From Betaproteobacteria bacterium UKL13-2 (GTDB lineage Bacteria > Pseudomonadota > Gammaproteobacteria > Burkholderiales > Usitatibacteraceae), in NCBI GenBank assembly GCA_001602455.1, contig CP012157.1:2475733-2539732 (forward strand): a DNA stretch of 64,000 nt, read 5' to 3'. Position numbers and translations under genes: made by a program. Numbering within the stretch: position 1 is the stretch's first letter; every line of letters begins with the position of its first letter. Under the pieces are notes generated by a model. It was not told where the DNA came from. It did not search any database and was given only the letters and a program-made list of their open reading frames with translations. This document shows, piece after piece, positions 1 to 8,901 of the stretch.

Positions 1-628
1 CGTACTCGATATGCGCGATGGGTGACTGCGGGTTAAGTTTGATTGCCTTCTCGAAGTGATCCACGGCCGCGTCTTTATTCGTGCCATAGGTCAACTTACC
101 CACCATCGCACCTACCTTATCGATTATCTCGGCGTGGTAGGCACCCATCGCAGTGTGAGCGTCGGCGTGCTTGGCATCGAGTTTGAGTGCGGCTTCGAGC
201 GCACTCTTGATTTTGCCGCCATAGCCTTCCTTAAGCGCCTTGATCACCGAGATGGACTGTGAGTAACGCCCGGCGGCATAGGCGTATTGATAGTGCGCGT
301 TGGCGTTCCTCGGCTCTGCCTTCACTAGCGCCTCGGCCATCTGCATCACATCTTGGAAAAGCGCGACTTTGCTCGCGGCTTTGTTCTCGACGTGATTGGC
401 ATAAATGGCGGTCGCTTTTATCGCAACGATGTGTCCCTGACCCAGCTCAACGGCGCTGGCATAGTCTCCCACATGAAAGGCACGCCAAGCATCTTGCAAA
501 CCCGTGTCTTTGGGAAAGGGCTCATTGTCCCCTTTATGCAGTCCATCCCATGCTGTTTTCAGCGCCGCGCCGGCGAAGGTAAGTGACATCGAATCCACCG
601 GGGTTTTGCGCCATTTTGCTTTTGCCAT
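1..628 (-). CDS. TPR-like helical repeat protein (C-terminus beyond window)
   Basis: The minus strand is open from an ATG at 628 to the left edge (about 209 codons) with no stop, so the gene is cut by the window. A GGAGAAA ribosome site sits just before the ATG. The protein is Ala-rich and helical, with repeated A-x-x-x-x-G-x-Y and A-x-K-L-N/D-P/A-type segments (for example around residues 105-125, 140-165 and 190-209), as in tetratricopeptide repeats. There is no signal peptide, so a cytoplasmic scaffold is likely. Function is not recognisable beyond the fold, and the following TetR gene is read in the same direction. Confidence 0.75.
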   Translation of the reverse strand, partial: MAKAKWRKTPVDSMSLTFAGAALKTAWDGLHKGDNEPFPKDTGLQDAWRAFHVGDYASAVELGQGHIVAIKATAIYANHVENKAASKVALFQDVMQMAEALVKAEPRNANAHYQYAYAAGRYSQSISVIKALKEGYGGKIKSALEAALKLDAKHADAHTAMGAYHAEIIDKVGAMVGKLTYGTNKDAAVDHFEKAIKLNPQSPIAHIEY

Positions 629-671
629 TTTCTCCGTCCTCGTGTTAGGCCGATTCCACTGTGCCGTGGAT

Positions 672-1358
672 TCAACTCGTGTAGTGATCCATCAAATGGT
701 CAAGATGTGACTTTGCCTCGCCGACCAGATACGGTGCCAAGAGGCGCATCACCTGATACACACCACGCGTCAGATGCCGCTTGGGATCATCCCTGATTCC
801 CGCACGGTGCTTGAGATTTTCGTAGTTCAGCCAGTAGGTCGCCACGACGAGAATATTCTCGGCGAGCGCCTCAATCATCGGTGCCGTTGCCCTCATCGCA
901 CCGGCATCCACCAGCGAGTTACACATCCCTCGGATGGCCTCGCGTTTGTGGCCAATGATGATATTGAAGTGCGAACGAAGCTTTGCGTCACGCGCCATCA
1001 AGTCATCAAGGTTGCGATAGAGAAACCGATATTGCCAAATCCGCTCAAACATCATATGCAGGTACAGCCACAAGTCTTCCATCGCTGAGGGCGCATCATT
1101 GATCGGTTCAGGCGCGATATCGATCTGTTTTTCAAAGTCTGAGAACAGATGGTGAATGATCTCGTTCTTGTTGCGAAAGTGGTAGTAGAGGTTACCCGGC
1201 GAGATATCCAATTCGTCGGCGATATGTCCCGTGGTGACATTCGACTCGCCCTCAGCGTTGAAGAGATCAAGACTGACCTTAAGGATGCGTTCGCGAGTTC
1301 GTGCTGAGCGTGACGGCGGCGGCGCCAACGGCTTGAACGGTGAAGGAATGATGGACAT
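672..1358 (-). CDS. TetR/AcrR family transcriptional regulator
   Basis: 228 aa. The N-terminal TetR DNA-binding domain spans about residues 18-75: R-T-R-E-R-I-L-K start, then a helix-turn-helix with V-T-T-G-H-I-A and G-N-L-Y-Y-H-F-R-N-K. The rest is an all-helical ligand-binding/dimerisation region with no recognisable ligand signature. It starts 9 bp after the patatin stop on the same strand, without a clear Shine-Dalgarno, so it is probably translationally coupled. The partner gene suggests control of lipid or storage-granule metabolism; that is inference from position only. Confidence 0.85.
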   Translation of the reverse strand: MSIIPSPFKPLAPPPSRSARTRERILKVSLDLFNAEGESNVTTGHIADELDISPGNLYYHFRNKNEIIHHLFSDFEKQIDIAPEPINDAPSAMEDLWLYLHMMFERIWQYRFLYRNLDDLMARDAKLRSHFNIIIGHKREAIRGMCNSLVDAGAMRATAPMIEALAENILVVATYWLNYENLKHRAGIRDDPKRHLTRGVYQVMRLLAPYLVGEAKSHLDHLMDHYTS

Positions 1359-1367
1359 TGAGAAATG

Positions 1368-2726
1368 TTACACCGTCGTTGACGCTGCGGATGAATCCGC
1401 AGTTTTGCCGCGGCTCTGCGCCACGAAACGCTCGAGGTCTTGAATGACCTCGGACAAATCCGTGGTGAGCGCCTTGACTTGCGTTTGCGCCGATACCCGT
1501 TGCCGCTGTTTCAGTAGACGCTGATCGAGCGTACGCTTGGTGTCGCGCAATATGTCCAAATTCAATGTAATGCCGTACTTGGCGAGGATCGGCGTGAGGG
1601 CATGACGTCGTTTCAGCAAATCTTGCCGAGTCCGTTGGTAGGCGTGCTCACACACTCGCTTGCGCGTGGTGTAGGAAAACAGATTCGTAAAGAAAATTTC
1701 GGCGTCGTCTTTGGCAGGTTCGAACAGCACCACATCGCGGTCTTTGTATTGTGTCAAATACTTCTGGAGGCCAACCTGCATTCGCGAATGGATGATCGCG
1801 CGGAAGGTCTGCGACAGCACGGTCGGCAATCCGCCTTCGCTGAGCTTTTGCATCGGTGGTCGGCCATGTCGCTTCGCATGATTCGCATCAAACGGAACAA
1901 GCGGATTCACGCACAGCACCAACTGAGCGCCTTCTTCCAAGGCAACCGAGGCATTTAACGTTTTTTTCAGTGCGCCGTCGACATAATAATGCCCCTCGAT
2001 CAACACCGGTGGGAAAAGGCCTGGTAGCGCAGCGGAGGCTTGAACGGCCTGGGAAATAGGAATGTGTGCAAAACCTTGGCCACCGAATCGAACACTTTCG
2101 CCAGTATCCAAATCGGTGGCAATCGAATACAGTTTTTTATCGAGTTGTCTAAAATCGTCAGTGCGACCCGGATGACTGAAGGCTTGGTGCAAGAAGTGGC
2201 GAATCGCGTCGTTGTCAAATACGCCCGTCGGTAGCGCACGCGCCAGCGGTGCGAAGCTCTCAAGCACCGCGCTTTTGAACGGATGGCGAATCTTTTTCTG
2301 AGCAAACGTCAACAGCGACTGCGCCACCAACGGCGGCAGCATTTTCACGCGACGAAAATACTCACCAAAAGCGGGCCGAAGAAATACTTCCGGGCTAAGT
2401 GCCGCCATCTTCTTGCCGCTCAACGCAGTAGAAACTTTGTTCTCAATAAACATCCGAAATATCTCAGACGGCGTGAACTTATTCGCGAGGCCGGCCGAGA
2501 TAAAGCTCCCGGCGGAAACGCCGACATAGACATCCATCTCATTCAGATCGAGACCATCCAGTGCCTCGTCCAGTGCCATCAACACACCAATCTCATACAT
2601 CGCCCCAAGGGGACCGCCCCCGGCAAGGGCAAGCCCCAATTTCGGTCTCGATTTTGCGTTAGTGGTGGCTGCGTTAGTGGTGGCGCGTTTGCCGCGCACA
2701 GCTTTTGTGACCAATTCATCCTCCAT
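1368..2726 (-). CDS. patatin-like phospholipase
   Basis: 452 aa from the ATG at 2726. The frame also opens at 2786, but that upstream ATG abuts a terminator-like hairpin and has no ribosome site, so I prefer 2726 (weak AGG before it). Patatin features are complete: Gly-rich oxyanion loop G-G-G-P-L-G at residues 36-41, nucleophile elbow G-V-S-A-G (Ser71), and the dyad Asp in V-D-G-A (about Asp250). The ~150-residue C-terminal tail is basic and helical. Expected activity is serine-Asp acyl hydrolysis of phospholipids or other esters. The phasin upstream and the acyl-CoA reductase nearby fit a storage-lipid setting. Confidence 0.85.
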   Translation of the reverse strand: MEDELVTKAVRGKRATTNAATTNAKSRPKLGLALAGGGPLGAMYEIGVLMALDEALDGLDLNEMDVYVGVSAGSFISAGLANKFTPSEIFRMFIENKVSTALSGKKMAALSPEVFLRPAFGEYFRRVKMLPPLVAQSLLTFAQKKIRHPFKSAVLESFAPLARALPTGVFDNDAIRHFLHQAFSHPGRTDDFRQLDKKLYSIATDLDTGESVRFGGQGFAHIPISQAVQASAALPGLFPPVLIEGHYYVDGALKKTLNASVALEEGAQLVLCVNPLVPFDANHAKRHGRPPMQKLSEGGLPTVLSQTFRAIIHSRMQVGLQKYLTQYKDRDVVLFEPAKDDAEIFFTNLFSYTTRKRVCEHAYQRTRQDLLKRRHALTPILAKYGITLNLDILRDTKRTLDQRLLKQRQRVSAQTQVKALTTDLSEVIQDLERFVAQSRGKTADSSAASTTV

Positions 2727-2786
2727 TGACCTGTTGTATCGATCATCGGCCTGTTTTGATGTTGTCGTCGGCCTTATGTTCGACAT

Positions 2787-2821
2787 AAAAAAGGGGACGC
2801 CATTTGGTCGCCCCCTTTTTT
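2787..2821 (-). terminator. hairpin terminator between phasin and patatin genes
   Basis: On the minus strand A6-GGGGGCG pairs with CGTCCCC-T6 around a short loop. An A-run on one side and a T-run on the other make it potentially bidirectional. It ends the phasin transcript and argues that patatin translation starts downstream of it, at 2726. Confidence 0.65.
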
Positions 2822-2899
2822 ATTTTTCATCGACCATTCTTCATCAACCACTACCACGCCAAAAATGACGCAGTGAACGTCGATTCAATGCCTATCTGA

Positions 2900-3466
2900 T
2901 TAGACACCCACGCCGCGGCGATTGAGTTGATTCAACGCCTTTTGTAATTCGGCCATACGCGCCTGCAAGTCGCGCACGTTCTGCGCCGATGGCACACCAA
3001 AGGTGTTCAGCGTTCTCGCAACGCGGGTTTCAAAGACGTGCTCCAGATGCGTCACGCCCTCTTTGGCGTTGGCCACGGCTGCGTCGATGGTCTCCGACAC
3101 GTTCTGCTTGAGTGCTTTTTGACTTTTTTTGGCAAATGACTCCACTTCTTTTGCGGCTTCGTTCGCCTGCTGCTGTGCCGTCACGGCTGCCTTGTGTTGA
3201 ATCTTTTTGCCTTCGCGCACAAACATACCGGTCTTCGCTAACAGCGTCTCGGTCGCTTCTGCGGTCATGCTGCGGAGTGCGTCCGCCTGCTTGGCGATGG
3301 TCGAATACACTTTCATTGCCTCACCCTGCGCACGCTCGATTGCCGAAACACCAGCACCGATACCGGCCAGCGCAACGCTACGCGCGGTCACGGATGCTGG
3401 CACCGCAGCGGTTTTTTTAGCTGCCGTGCGGGGGGTGGTGGTGCGCTTGATTGTTTTCTTTGCCAT
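2900..3466 (-). CDS. phasin family protein (PHA granule-associated)
   Basis: 188 aa with a strong AAGGAG ribosome site 6-7 nt before the ATG. A Lys/Thr/Ala-rich, histone-H1-like N-terminus (residues 1-25) precedes a long amphipathic helical region with heptad character (about 40-180), the layout of PhaF/PhaI-type phasins. Such proteins coat polyhydroxyalkanoate granules, and those with basic tails can tether granules to DNA. No PHA synthase is in the window. Family assignment is from composition and architecture, so moderately strong. Confidence 0.8.
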   Translation of the reverse strand: MAKKTIKRTTTPRTAAKKTAAVPASVTARSVALAGIGAGVSAIERAQGEAMKVYSTIAKQADALRSMTAEATETLLAKTGMFVREGKKIQHKAAVTAQQQANEAAKEVESFAKKSQKALKQNVSETIDAAVANAKEGVTHLEHVFETRVARTLNTFGVPSAQNVRDLQARMAELQKALNQLNRRGVGV

Positions 3467-3616
3467 TTCATGCTCCTTGGGGGAAGCGCCTCAACACTCC
3501 GGTCATATCTGGAGCGTAGCGCAATTGGGAATCTAACTGACCAGCGCGAGTTTAGGAGGCGAGATTAGAGGCTTCACACTAACCTTAATCTTTCACCGCT
3601 CACCCGAGCACCACGG

Positions 3617-3632
3617 TGAAATGTTCAGGCTA
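3617..3632. repeat. family A half-site
   Basis: TGAAATGTTCAGGCTA, one terminus of the dispersed family A repeat, standing alone in the 505-bp gap (3467-3971) between the phasin and acyl-CoA reductase genes. Confidence 0.6.
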
Positions 3633-3676
3633 ATGCCTCGCGTGATTTCATCCGTAAACCAAGCGCCGCCGCCCAA

Positions 3677-3810
3677 GGGAACTTCTCGAAACCGTCGCGA
3701 GCGGGTGAAGTTCGTGCCGACGGGTTTGGCAAACACGGGACACGTACCCAGTGTACGGCGAGCACCGGAGCTGACAGATTCGCCCGCGCAGTAGGTTTTT
3801 AGAAGTTCCC
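3677..3810. repeat. family B dispersed element, 134 bp with terminal inverted repeats
   Basis: Begins GGGAACTTCT and ends AGAAGTTCCC, a perfect 10-bp terminal inverted repeat. The interior has no credible ORF. The reverse complement of 9870-10003 is the same length and similar throughout, and a half copy lies at 16686-16773. The size and non-coding interior suggest a MITE-like element. Confidence 0.7.
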
Positions 3811-3971
3811 ATTTTTTCCTCGCCGCCTTAGCCGATGCCATGAGACGCCTTCGCCGCACCGCAGCATCGTCGACTCAACGGGTCGCGGTGTAAACTTTCG
3901 CACGTCGGTTCGTCGCACAGCGACAGCCGAAAATAACAACAAAACAACAACGACTTCTGAGGAGTTTTTCC

Positions 3972-5984
3972 ATGACTTATTTTGTCACTGGCGCGACGGG
4001 TTTTGTCGGCAAGTTTTTAGTCACCAACCTGCTCAAACGCGATAACGGCAAAGCGGGCACGATTTACGTGCTGGTTCGCAAACAGTCGATGAAAAAATTC
4101 GACGAGGTCGTCAAATGGTGGGGGCTCGACCCGAAGACGCAAAAGCGCGTAGTCGCGATTAACGGCGACCTTGGTAAACCAAAGTTAGGCTTGGCACCAG
4201 CCGACATCACCAAGCTGCGTGGCAAAGTTTCACACTTCTTCCACCTTGCCGCGATTTACGACATGGCCGCTGATGCTGCGTCGCAGGGTGTGGCGAATAT
4301 TGATGGCACCCGCAACGCCATTCAACTCGCAGAAGCGATCAAGGCGAGTTGTTTCCATCACACATCTTCTATCGCTGCTGCCGGCTTGTACGACGGCACT
4401 TTCCGTGAAGACATGTTCGAGGAAGCCGAGGAACTCGATCACCCCTACTTCCGTACCAAACATGACTCCGAAGCCATTGTTCGCACCGAGTGCAAGACGC
4501 CGTGGCGGGTTTATCGCCCCGGCATGGTGGTCGGTCACAGTAAAACGGGGGAAATCGACAAGATCGACGGCCCGTACTACTTCTTTAAGCTGATTCAAAA
4601 GATGCGGAAGATGTTGCCGCAATGGATGCCGACAGTCGGCATCGAAGGTGGCCGCATCAACATCGTGCCGGTGGATTATGTGGTCGATGCGATGGACTAT
4701 ATCGCGCACAAAAAGGGGCTCGACGGCGGCTGCTTCCATTTGACCGATCCGGAACCGATGCGTATCGGCGAGATTTTGAACATGTTCGCCAAAGATGCGC
4801 ATGCGCCGCAGATGACGATGCGTCTGAACGCCAAGATGTTCAGCTTCATGCCCGATTACATCCTGCAAGGGTTGATGTCAGTCGCACCGGTTCGTCGTGC
4901 GCGCAACCAAATCCTGAACGATCTCGGCATTCCAAAGGATATTTTCTCCTTCATCTCCTACCCGACCAAGTTCGATAACCGCGAGACCGTAAAGGCATTA
5001 AAAGGCTCTGGCATCAGCGTGCCTAAACTTCAGGACTACTCGTGGCGTCTGTGGGATTACTGGGAACGCAACCTCGACCCTGATCTTTTCATCGACCGTA
5101 CGCTGCGCGGTAAGGTCGAAGGCAAAGTGGTCGTGGTGACTGGCGGCACGTCTGGCATCGGTGAAGCGACTGCGCTGAAGATGGCGGAAGCCGGTGCCAA
5201 GGTTGTCATCGTGGCGCGCGACCCCGAAAAGGCGAAAGAGACTCTCGCCAAGATCAAGGCGGCAGGAGGTACCGCGAAGTTCTACTCGTGTGATCTTTCG
5301 AGCTTGGACGACTGCGACAAACTGGTTGCTGCCGTGTTGAAAGATTTTGGCACCTGCCACTATCTGGTGAACAACGCGGGTCGTTCGATTCGTCGTGGTA
5401 TTGCCAACTCGTTCGACCGCTTCCATGACTTTGAGCGCACCATGTCGTTGAATTACTTCGGCAGCTTGCGACTCATCATGGGCTTTTTGCCAGCGATGAT
5501 GAAACAAAACAGCGGCCACATCATCAATATTTCATCGATTGGTGTGCTGACACAAGCGCCGCGTTTCTCCGCCTACGTCGCCTCCAAAGCCGCGCTTGAT
5601 GCATTCGCCGGTTCGGCCGCGTCCGAGTTTGTGGATAACAACATCCACTTCACCACCATCAACATGCCGCTGGTACGCACACCGATGATCGCGCCGACCA
5701 AGATGTACAACTCGGTGCCGACGTTGTCGCCCGAACAAGCGGCTGACTTGGTAGTCGAAGCAATTGTCTACAAGCCTGTGCGCATCGCCACGCGCTTAGG
5801 TATTGCGGGGGCAGTGTTACACGCCATCTCGCCGAAACTCACCCAGATTATCCTGAACGCGGCGTTCCGCATGTTCCCCGATTCCACTGCGGCGCAGGGC
5901 AAGAAGGGTGAAGCGACGAAGGAAGTTGAGATGACGCCCGAAGCAGTGGCGTTTGCGCAAATTACGCAGGGTATTCACTGGTAA
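3972..5984 (+). CDS. alcohol-forming fatty acyl-CoA reductase (two SDR modules)
   Basis: 670 aa with a GAGGAG ribosome site. N-terminal module (about 1-370): extended SDR/NAD-epimerase fold, nucleotide motif G-A-T-G-F-V-G, and Y-x-x-x-K-like Y-F-R-T-K-H. C-terminal module (about 380-600): classical SDR with T-G-G-T-S-G-I-G near residue 390, N-N-A-G, S-S-I-G and catalytic Y-V-A-S-K near 533. The two-domain order, length and F-A-Q-x-x-x-G-I-H-W ending match, from memory, the Marinobacter Maqu_2507-type enzyme that reduces fatty acyl-CoA/ACP to fatty alcohol for wax esters. No wax-ester synthase is visible. A following rhodanese gene is on the same strand. A generic double-SDR oxidoreductase is the alternative. 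Confidence 0.8.
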   Translation: MTYFVTGATGFVGKFLVTNLLKRDNGKAGTIYVLVRKQSMKKFDEVVKWWGLDPKTQKRVVAINGDLGKPKLGLAPADITKLRGKVSHFFHLAAIYDMAADAASQGVANIDGTRNAIQLAEAIKASCFHHTSSIAAAGLYDGTFREDMFEEAEELDHPYFRTKHDSEAIVRTECKTPWRVYRPGMVVGHSKTGEIDKIDGPYYFFKLIQKMRKMLPQWMPTVGIEGGRINIVPVDYVVDAMDYIAHKKGLDGGCFHLTDPEPMRIGEILNMFAKDAHAPQMTMRLNAKMFSFMPDYILQGLMSVAPVRRARNQILNDLGIPKDIFSFISYPTKFDNRETVKALKGSGISVPKLQDYSWRLWDYWERNLDPDLFIDRTLRGKVEGKVVVVTGGTSGIGEATALKMAEAGAKVVIVARDPEKAKETLAKIKAAGGTAKFYSCDLSSLDDCDKLVAAVLKDFGTCHYLVNNAGRSIRRGIANSFDRFHDFERTMSLNYFGSLRLIMGFLPAMMKQNSGHIINISSIGVLTQAPRFSAYVASKAALDAFAGSAASEFVDNNIHFTTINMPLVRTPMIAPTKMYNSVPTLSPEQAADLVVEAIVYKPVRIATRLGIAGAVLHAISPKLTQIILNAAFRMFPDSTAAQGKKGEATKEVEMTPEAVAFAQITQGIHW

Positions 5985-6050
5985 GTTTTTTTGATGCGAA
6001 CGGGCGGGGCGCATCTCAGCAACAACGCTCCCGCCTCTTCCCGACCTACC

Positions 6051-6527
6051 ATGACACTTATAACGACTCCGGCACCAACGCCAGTAGAGCTTCAGATAAC
6101 GCTCACCCAAGCCGCAACACGCGGCGACGCAAAGTCACTTCCCTACGCGGGGGAAGTCACGCCTGAGGAAGCGCACCAGTTGCAACAAGCGGGCGCAAAA
6201 ATCATTGACGTGCGGTTTGCGTTTGAACATGAATACGTCGGTCGGGTGCGGGGTTCAAGTTTGATCTCTTGGAAAATCTATCCCGATGGCGTCAACAATC
6301 CAAACTTCATTGAGCAACTGCGGGTTGTCGCGTCGCCGGACGATATCGTGTTGCTACTTTGCCGAAGTGGGGTGCGTTCTCACGCGGCGGGAGTTGCTGC
6401 TGCGGCCGCCGGATATAAGAAGGCCTACAACATCATCGGCGGCTTTGAGGGCGATCTTGATGAGCAAGGACAGCGCAGCAATCGCGGCGGTTGGCGCCAT
6501 GCGGGATTGCCGTGGGTGCAGAGTTAG
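6051..6527 (+). CDS. rhodanese-like domain protein
   Basis: 158 aa from the ATG at 6051; the frame extends to 5991, but that start has no ribosome site and adds a disordered 20-residue leader. A single rhodanese domain: I-I-D-V-R-F near the start and active-site loop C-R-S-G-V-R-S with the catalytic Cys, followed by G-G-F-E-G-D-L-D. It should carry persulfide sulfur between thiol donors and acceptors in the cytoplasm. It lies 66 bp after the reductase on the same strand. Its TAG stop is the first three bases of a family A repeat end. Confidence 0.85.
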   Translation: MTLITTPAPTPVELQITLTQAATRGDAKSLPYAGEVTPEEAHQLQQAGAKIIDVRFAFEHEYVGRVRGSSLISWKIYPDGVNNPNFIEQLRVVASPDDIVLLLCRSGVRSHAAGVAAAAAGYKKAYNIIGGFEGDLDEQGQRSNRGGWRHAGLPWVQS

Positions 6528-6540
6528 CCTGAATATCTCA
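6525..6540. repeat. family A half-site overlapping the rhodanese stop codon
   Basis: TAGCCTGAATATCTCA: the repeat end begins with the TAG that terminates the upstream gene. Confidence 0.5.
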
Positions 6541-6544
6541 AAAA

Positions 6545-6615
6545 ACAAACCCCAATAAAGACGGGCAGTTTCAGATAAAAACGACTGAAAAATCCCGTGG
6601 TTATTAGACTTTTCA
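6545..6615. repeat. family C palindromic repeat
   Basis: Imperfect inverted repeat: AATAAAGACGGGCAGTTTCAG is answered by CTGAAAAATCCCGTGGTTATT around a ten-base loop. Related palindromes lie at 10041-10081, 31185-31228, 31250-31315 and 42825-42893. It may act as a 3' transcript-end hairpin. Confidence 0.55.
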
Positions 6616-6624
6616 AATGGGGGA

Positions 6625-6717
6625 CTACTTCGCATCAACCGGTGCTTTTACATTCATCAACGTCGGCGCAGCCGCGAACGACTTCACGCCAGCAACATAG
6701 ATCAGCCGGGAAGCGAA
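6625..6717 (-). pseudogene. relic of an amidohydrolase C-terminus
   Basis: Read on the minus strand, the last 30 codons ending at the stop 6625-6627 give G-V-K-S-F-A-A-A-P-T-L and V-K-A-P-V-D-A-K. This parallels the end of the intact amidohydrolase at 10086 (G-V-K-P-F-V-A-A-P-T-L, V-K-A-P-T-D-A-K); about 19 of 30 residues agree. No other part of the gene remains. The fragment abuts the stop of the D-amino-acid lyase gene, as if that operon replaced a paralogous amidohydrolase. Confidence 0.65.
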
Positions 6718-6721
6718 TTGA

Positions 6722-7867
6722 TTACCAGCCATGGAATCTGTCCCAGCGCTGCGGCACCCCTCCTGAAGACGGCAGCGCCATGTAGCACTCATGCTGCGCA
6801 CCTGTGGCGCATGCATGGTTGGGGAGGATGCGCAGGCGCGAACCCACCGGAAACCGCTCCTCAATACGACGCGTATCGTCACCATTCCATTGGAGTACGC
6901 CGTGCTCTTGATTGGCCTCGTTGAAGATGAGTTCAGGGATAGGCGTGCCGCTGTCGTGACAAACCAGCCCGTAGCCATAATCGCAGGCTTGCTTCTGGGT
7001 GCCGCGATCTCGACTCATGGCCATCCACCCCGCGTCTGTAATGACCCACCCCACGTCTGGGCGATGTCCGATGACCGTGCACAGGACCGACACCGCGATA
7101 TCGTCCACCGCACAGACGCCCACACCAACCATGACAAGGTCAAAAAATACGTAAACACCCGCGCGCACTTCCGTCACACCTTCCAAGGACTTTGCGCTTA
7201 ACGCCGTAGGCGTGGAACCAACGCTCACCACATCGCAAGGGTGCCCCTGCGCGCGCAGGCGTTGGGCGGCATCGACGCAACCAGCGCGTTCACGCTCGGC
7301 CATCGCCGCGAGTTCCTCGGGGGTGCGTAACGCATAGGAGCTGCCGGCATGGGTCAATACGCCCCTGAGGCGTGCGCCTTCGCCACCTTCTACGCGCAGT
7401 GCATGAGCCACAAGACCGAGCTGGGGGTCTTGCGGCTTGATCCCCGAGCGGTGGCCATCGGTATCCACCTCGATCAGCACGTCATAACAATGGCCGTGTT
7501 GTATGCCATGCTGCGATAGCCGCTCTGCCGCCCAAACTGATTCCACCAATAGCGTCAGCTTGAGCCCTTGCCGCACCAAGCGCAAGGCGTGGTCCAACTT
7601 GCTCGGCACAATGGCGACCGCGTAGAGAATGTCGTCAATTCCCGCAGCAAAAAAACGCTCCGCCTCTTTGAGTGTGGACACGGTGATGCCCCGTGCGCCG
7701 GCGGCAAGCTGCCGCTTCACGACCTCCGGGCACTTACTGGTTTTGGCATGGGGGCGAAACCGCACCCCCAGCGCTGTCATGCGTGATTGCATGCGCTCGA
7801 TGTTGTGCTGCATTCGTTGTTCATCGAGCAGCAAAAGGGGCGTTTCCAGATCAGTGCTATTTAGCAT
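6722..7867 (-). CDS. DSD1-family PLP enzyme (D-threonine/3-hydroxyaspartate aldolase or D-serine dehydratase type)
   Basis: 381 aa. It has the fold-type III alanine-racemase-like N-terminal barrel with the PLP lysine in R-P-H-A-K-T-S-K (Lys42). A C-terminal beta domain carries the metal motif N-H-A-C (His351, Cys353), as in Zn/Mn-dependent D-serine dehydratases and D-threonine aldolases. Substrates should be D-beta-hydroxy amino acids. The His-x-Cys pair leans toward the dehydratase/3-hydroxyaspartate side, but sequence alone does not decide. It is the last gene of a minus-strand group with an ornithine-cyclodeaminase homologue and a DauR-like regulator, which supports D-amino-acid catabolism. 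Confidence 0.8.
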   Translation of the reverse strand: MLNSTDLETPLLLLDEQRMQHNIERMQSRMTALGVRFRPHAKTSKCPEVVKRQLAAGARGITVSTLKEAERFFAAGIDDILYAVAIVPSKLDHALRLVRQGLKLTLLVESVWAAERLSQHGIQHGHCYDVLIEVDTDGHRSGIKPQDPQLGLVAHALRVEGGEGARLRGVLTHAGSSYALRTPEELAAMAERERAGCVDAAQRLRAQGHPCDVVSVGSTPTALSAKSLEGVTEVRAGVYVFFDLVMVGVGVCAVDDIAVSVLCTVIGHRPDVGWVITDAGWMAMSRDRGTQKQACDYGYGLVCHDSGTPIPELIFNEANQEHGVLQWNGDDTRRIEERFPVGSRLRILPNHACATGAQHECYMALPSSGGVPQRWDRFHGW

Positions 7868-7923
7868 GGCGGTATCTAAAAATTACGGGCAATCACGAAA
7901 TGGGGCGATTCGATCGGCTTGTG

Positions 7924-8901
7924 CTACCAAGGCCAAGCAATGCTTGTCCCGACACCCTGTTGCATTGCGCCGCGATGAATAAGGCGCGCGACCGTGAGGT
8001 CTTGCAGCGCCAGACCTGTCATATCAAAAACGGTGATATCGGTCGGCTGGCGATTGAGCGGGACTTTTGCGGTCAACACATCCCCAATCTCATCGCAGTG
8101 CGTATGTGGTGCCCATTGCGTTTCTCCGATAGAGCGCGCTTGTACTTTATCGTCCACAAAGAGTCGGGCTCGTTGCAGCAAATAGGGTGGCAACTCACGC
8201 TTGCCTTTGGTGTCTGCACCAACGCAGTTCAAATGCGTACCGGGCCTGACTGCATCGGCATCAAACAGCGGGCCACGACCAGGCGTCGCGGTGATAATCA
8301 CGTCGCTCTGGGATACGGCTGCGTTGGCATCGGTCACAAACTGCAAATTGCATCGCCCAGAAAAATGCGTTTCAAATGCGCTGCTCGGTGCATCAATGCC
8401 CGTCAGGTAGCGCACGGTGGTCAACGTAGGCATCAGGCGTAATGCAAATTCCAATTGAATTTGTGCTTGAACCCCCGCGCCGAATACACATGCACTGGCG
8501 CAATTTGGGCGCGCCAAGAGCCCAAGGCCAATGCCGCCGGCAGCACCGGTACGTGCCGTCGTAATGGCGTTGCCGTCAATCAAGCAAATAGGACGCCCGT
8601 TTTCGGGGTCGATCAGCAATATCGTGGCTTGGTGCGGCTCGCTACCCACTTCTTTGTTTCTCGGCCAAAACCCTGCCGCCTTGAACCCCAATAGACCTTG
8701 CTTTGGCACATCACCGGATTTAATGCCAAAGATTCCCCCGGTCGAGAGCGCTTCGCGCACCACCGGAAAAACACGTCCTTCATTCTGGCTGTGAAGAACA
8801 AATGCTTCGCGCACCGCTTCGAGCACCGCAGTGGGCTCCAACAAGTGCATGACTGCATCCTTGTCAAGCAGCAACAGGCGCGCGTTACTTGGCATAGCCA
8901 T
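7924..8901 (-). CDS. ornithine cyclodeaminase / mu-crystallin family enzyme
   Basis: 325 aa. Family hallmarks: an N-terminal substrate-binding half with G-I-K-S-G-D and T-A-R-T-G-A-A, and an NAD(P)-binding Rossmann motif G-A-G-V-Q-A-Q near residue 140. Members include ornithine cyclodeaminase, L-arginine dehydrogenase DauB, iminosuccinate reductase BhcD and ketimine reductases. The gene overlaps the end of the DauR-like gene by 17 bp and precedes the D-amino-acid lyase by 56 bp. From context, reduction or formation of an imino acid derived from a D-amino acid is plausible; exact substrate unknown. Confidence 0.8.
   Translation of the reverse strand: MAMPSNARLLLLDKDAVMHLLEPTAVLEAVREAFVLHSQNEGRVFPVVREALSTGGIFGIKSGDVPKQGLLGFKAAGFWPRNKEVGSEPHQATILLIDPENGRPICLIDGNAITTARTGAAGGIGLGLLARPNCASACVFGAGVQAQIQLEFALRLMPTLTTVRYLTGIDAPSSAFETHFSGRCNLQFVTDANAAVSQSDVIITATPGRGPLFDADAVRPGTHLNCVGADTKGKRELPPYLLQRARLFVDDKVQARSIGETQWAPHTHCDEIGDVLTAKVPLNRQPTDITVFDMTGLALQDLTVARLIHRGAMQQGVGTSIAWPW

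Noticed and set aside
3593-3859. An 88-codon minus-strand frame
   Set aside because: Runs through the family B element and has no ribosome site or homologous look.
4230-4868. A 212-codon minus-strand open frame
   Set aside because: Lies wholly antisense within the acyl-CoA reductase gene, which has full domain support; the His/Arg-rich product has no domain.
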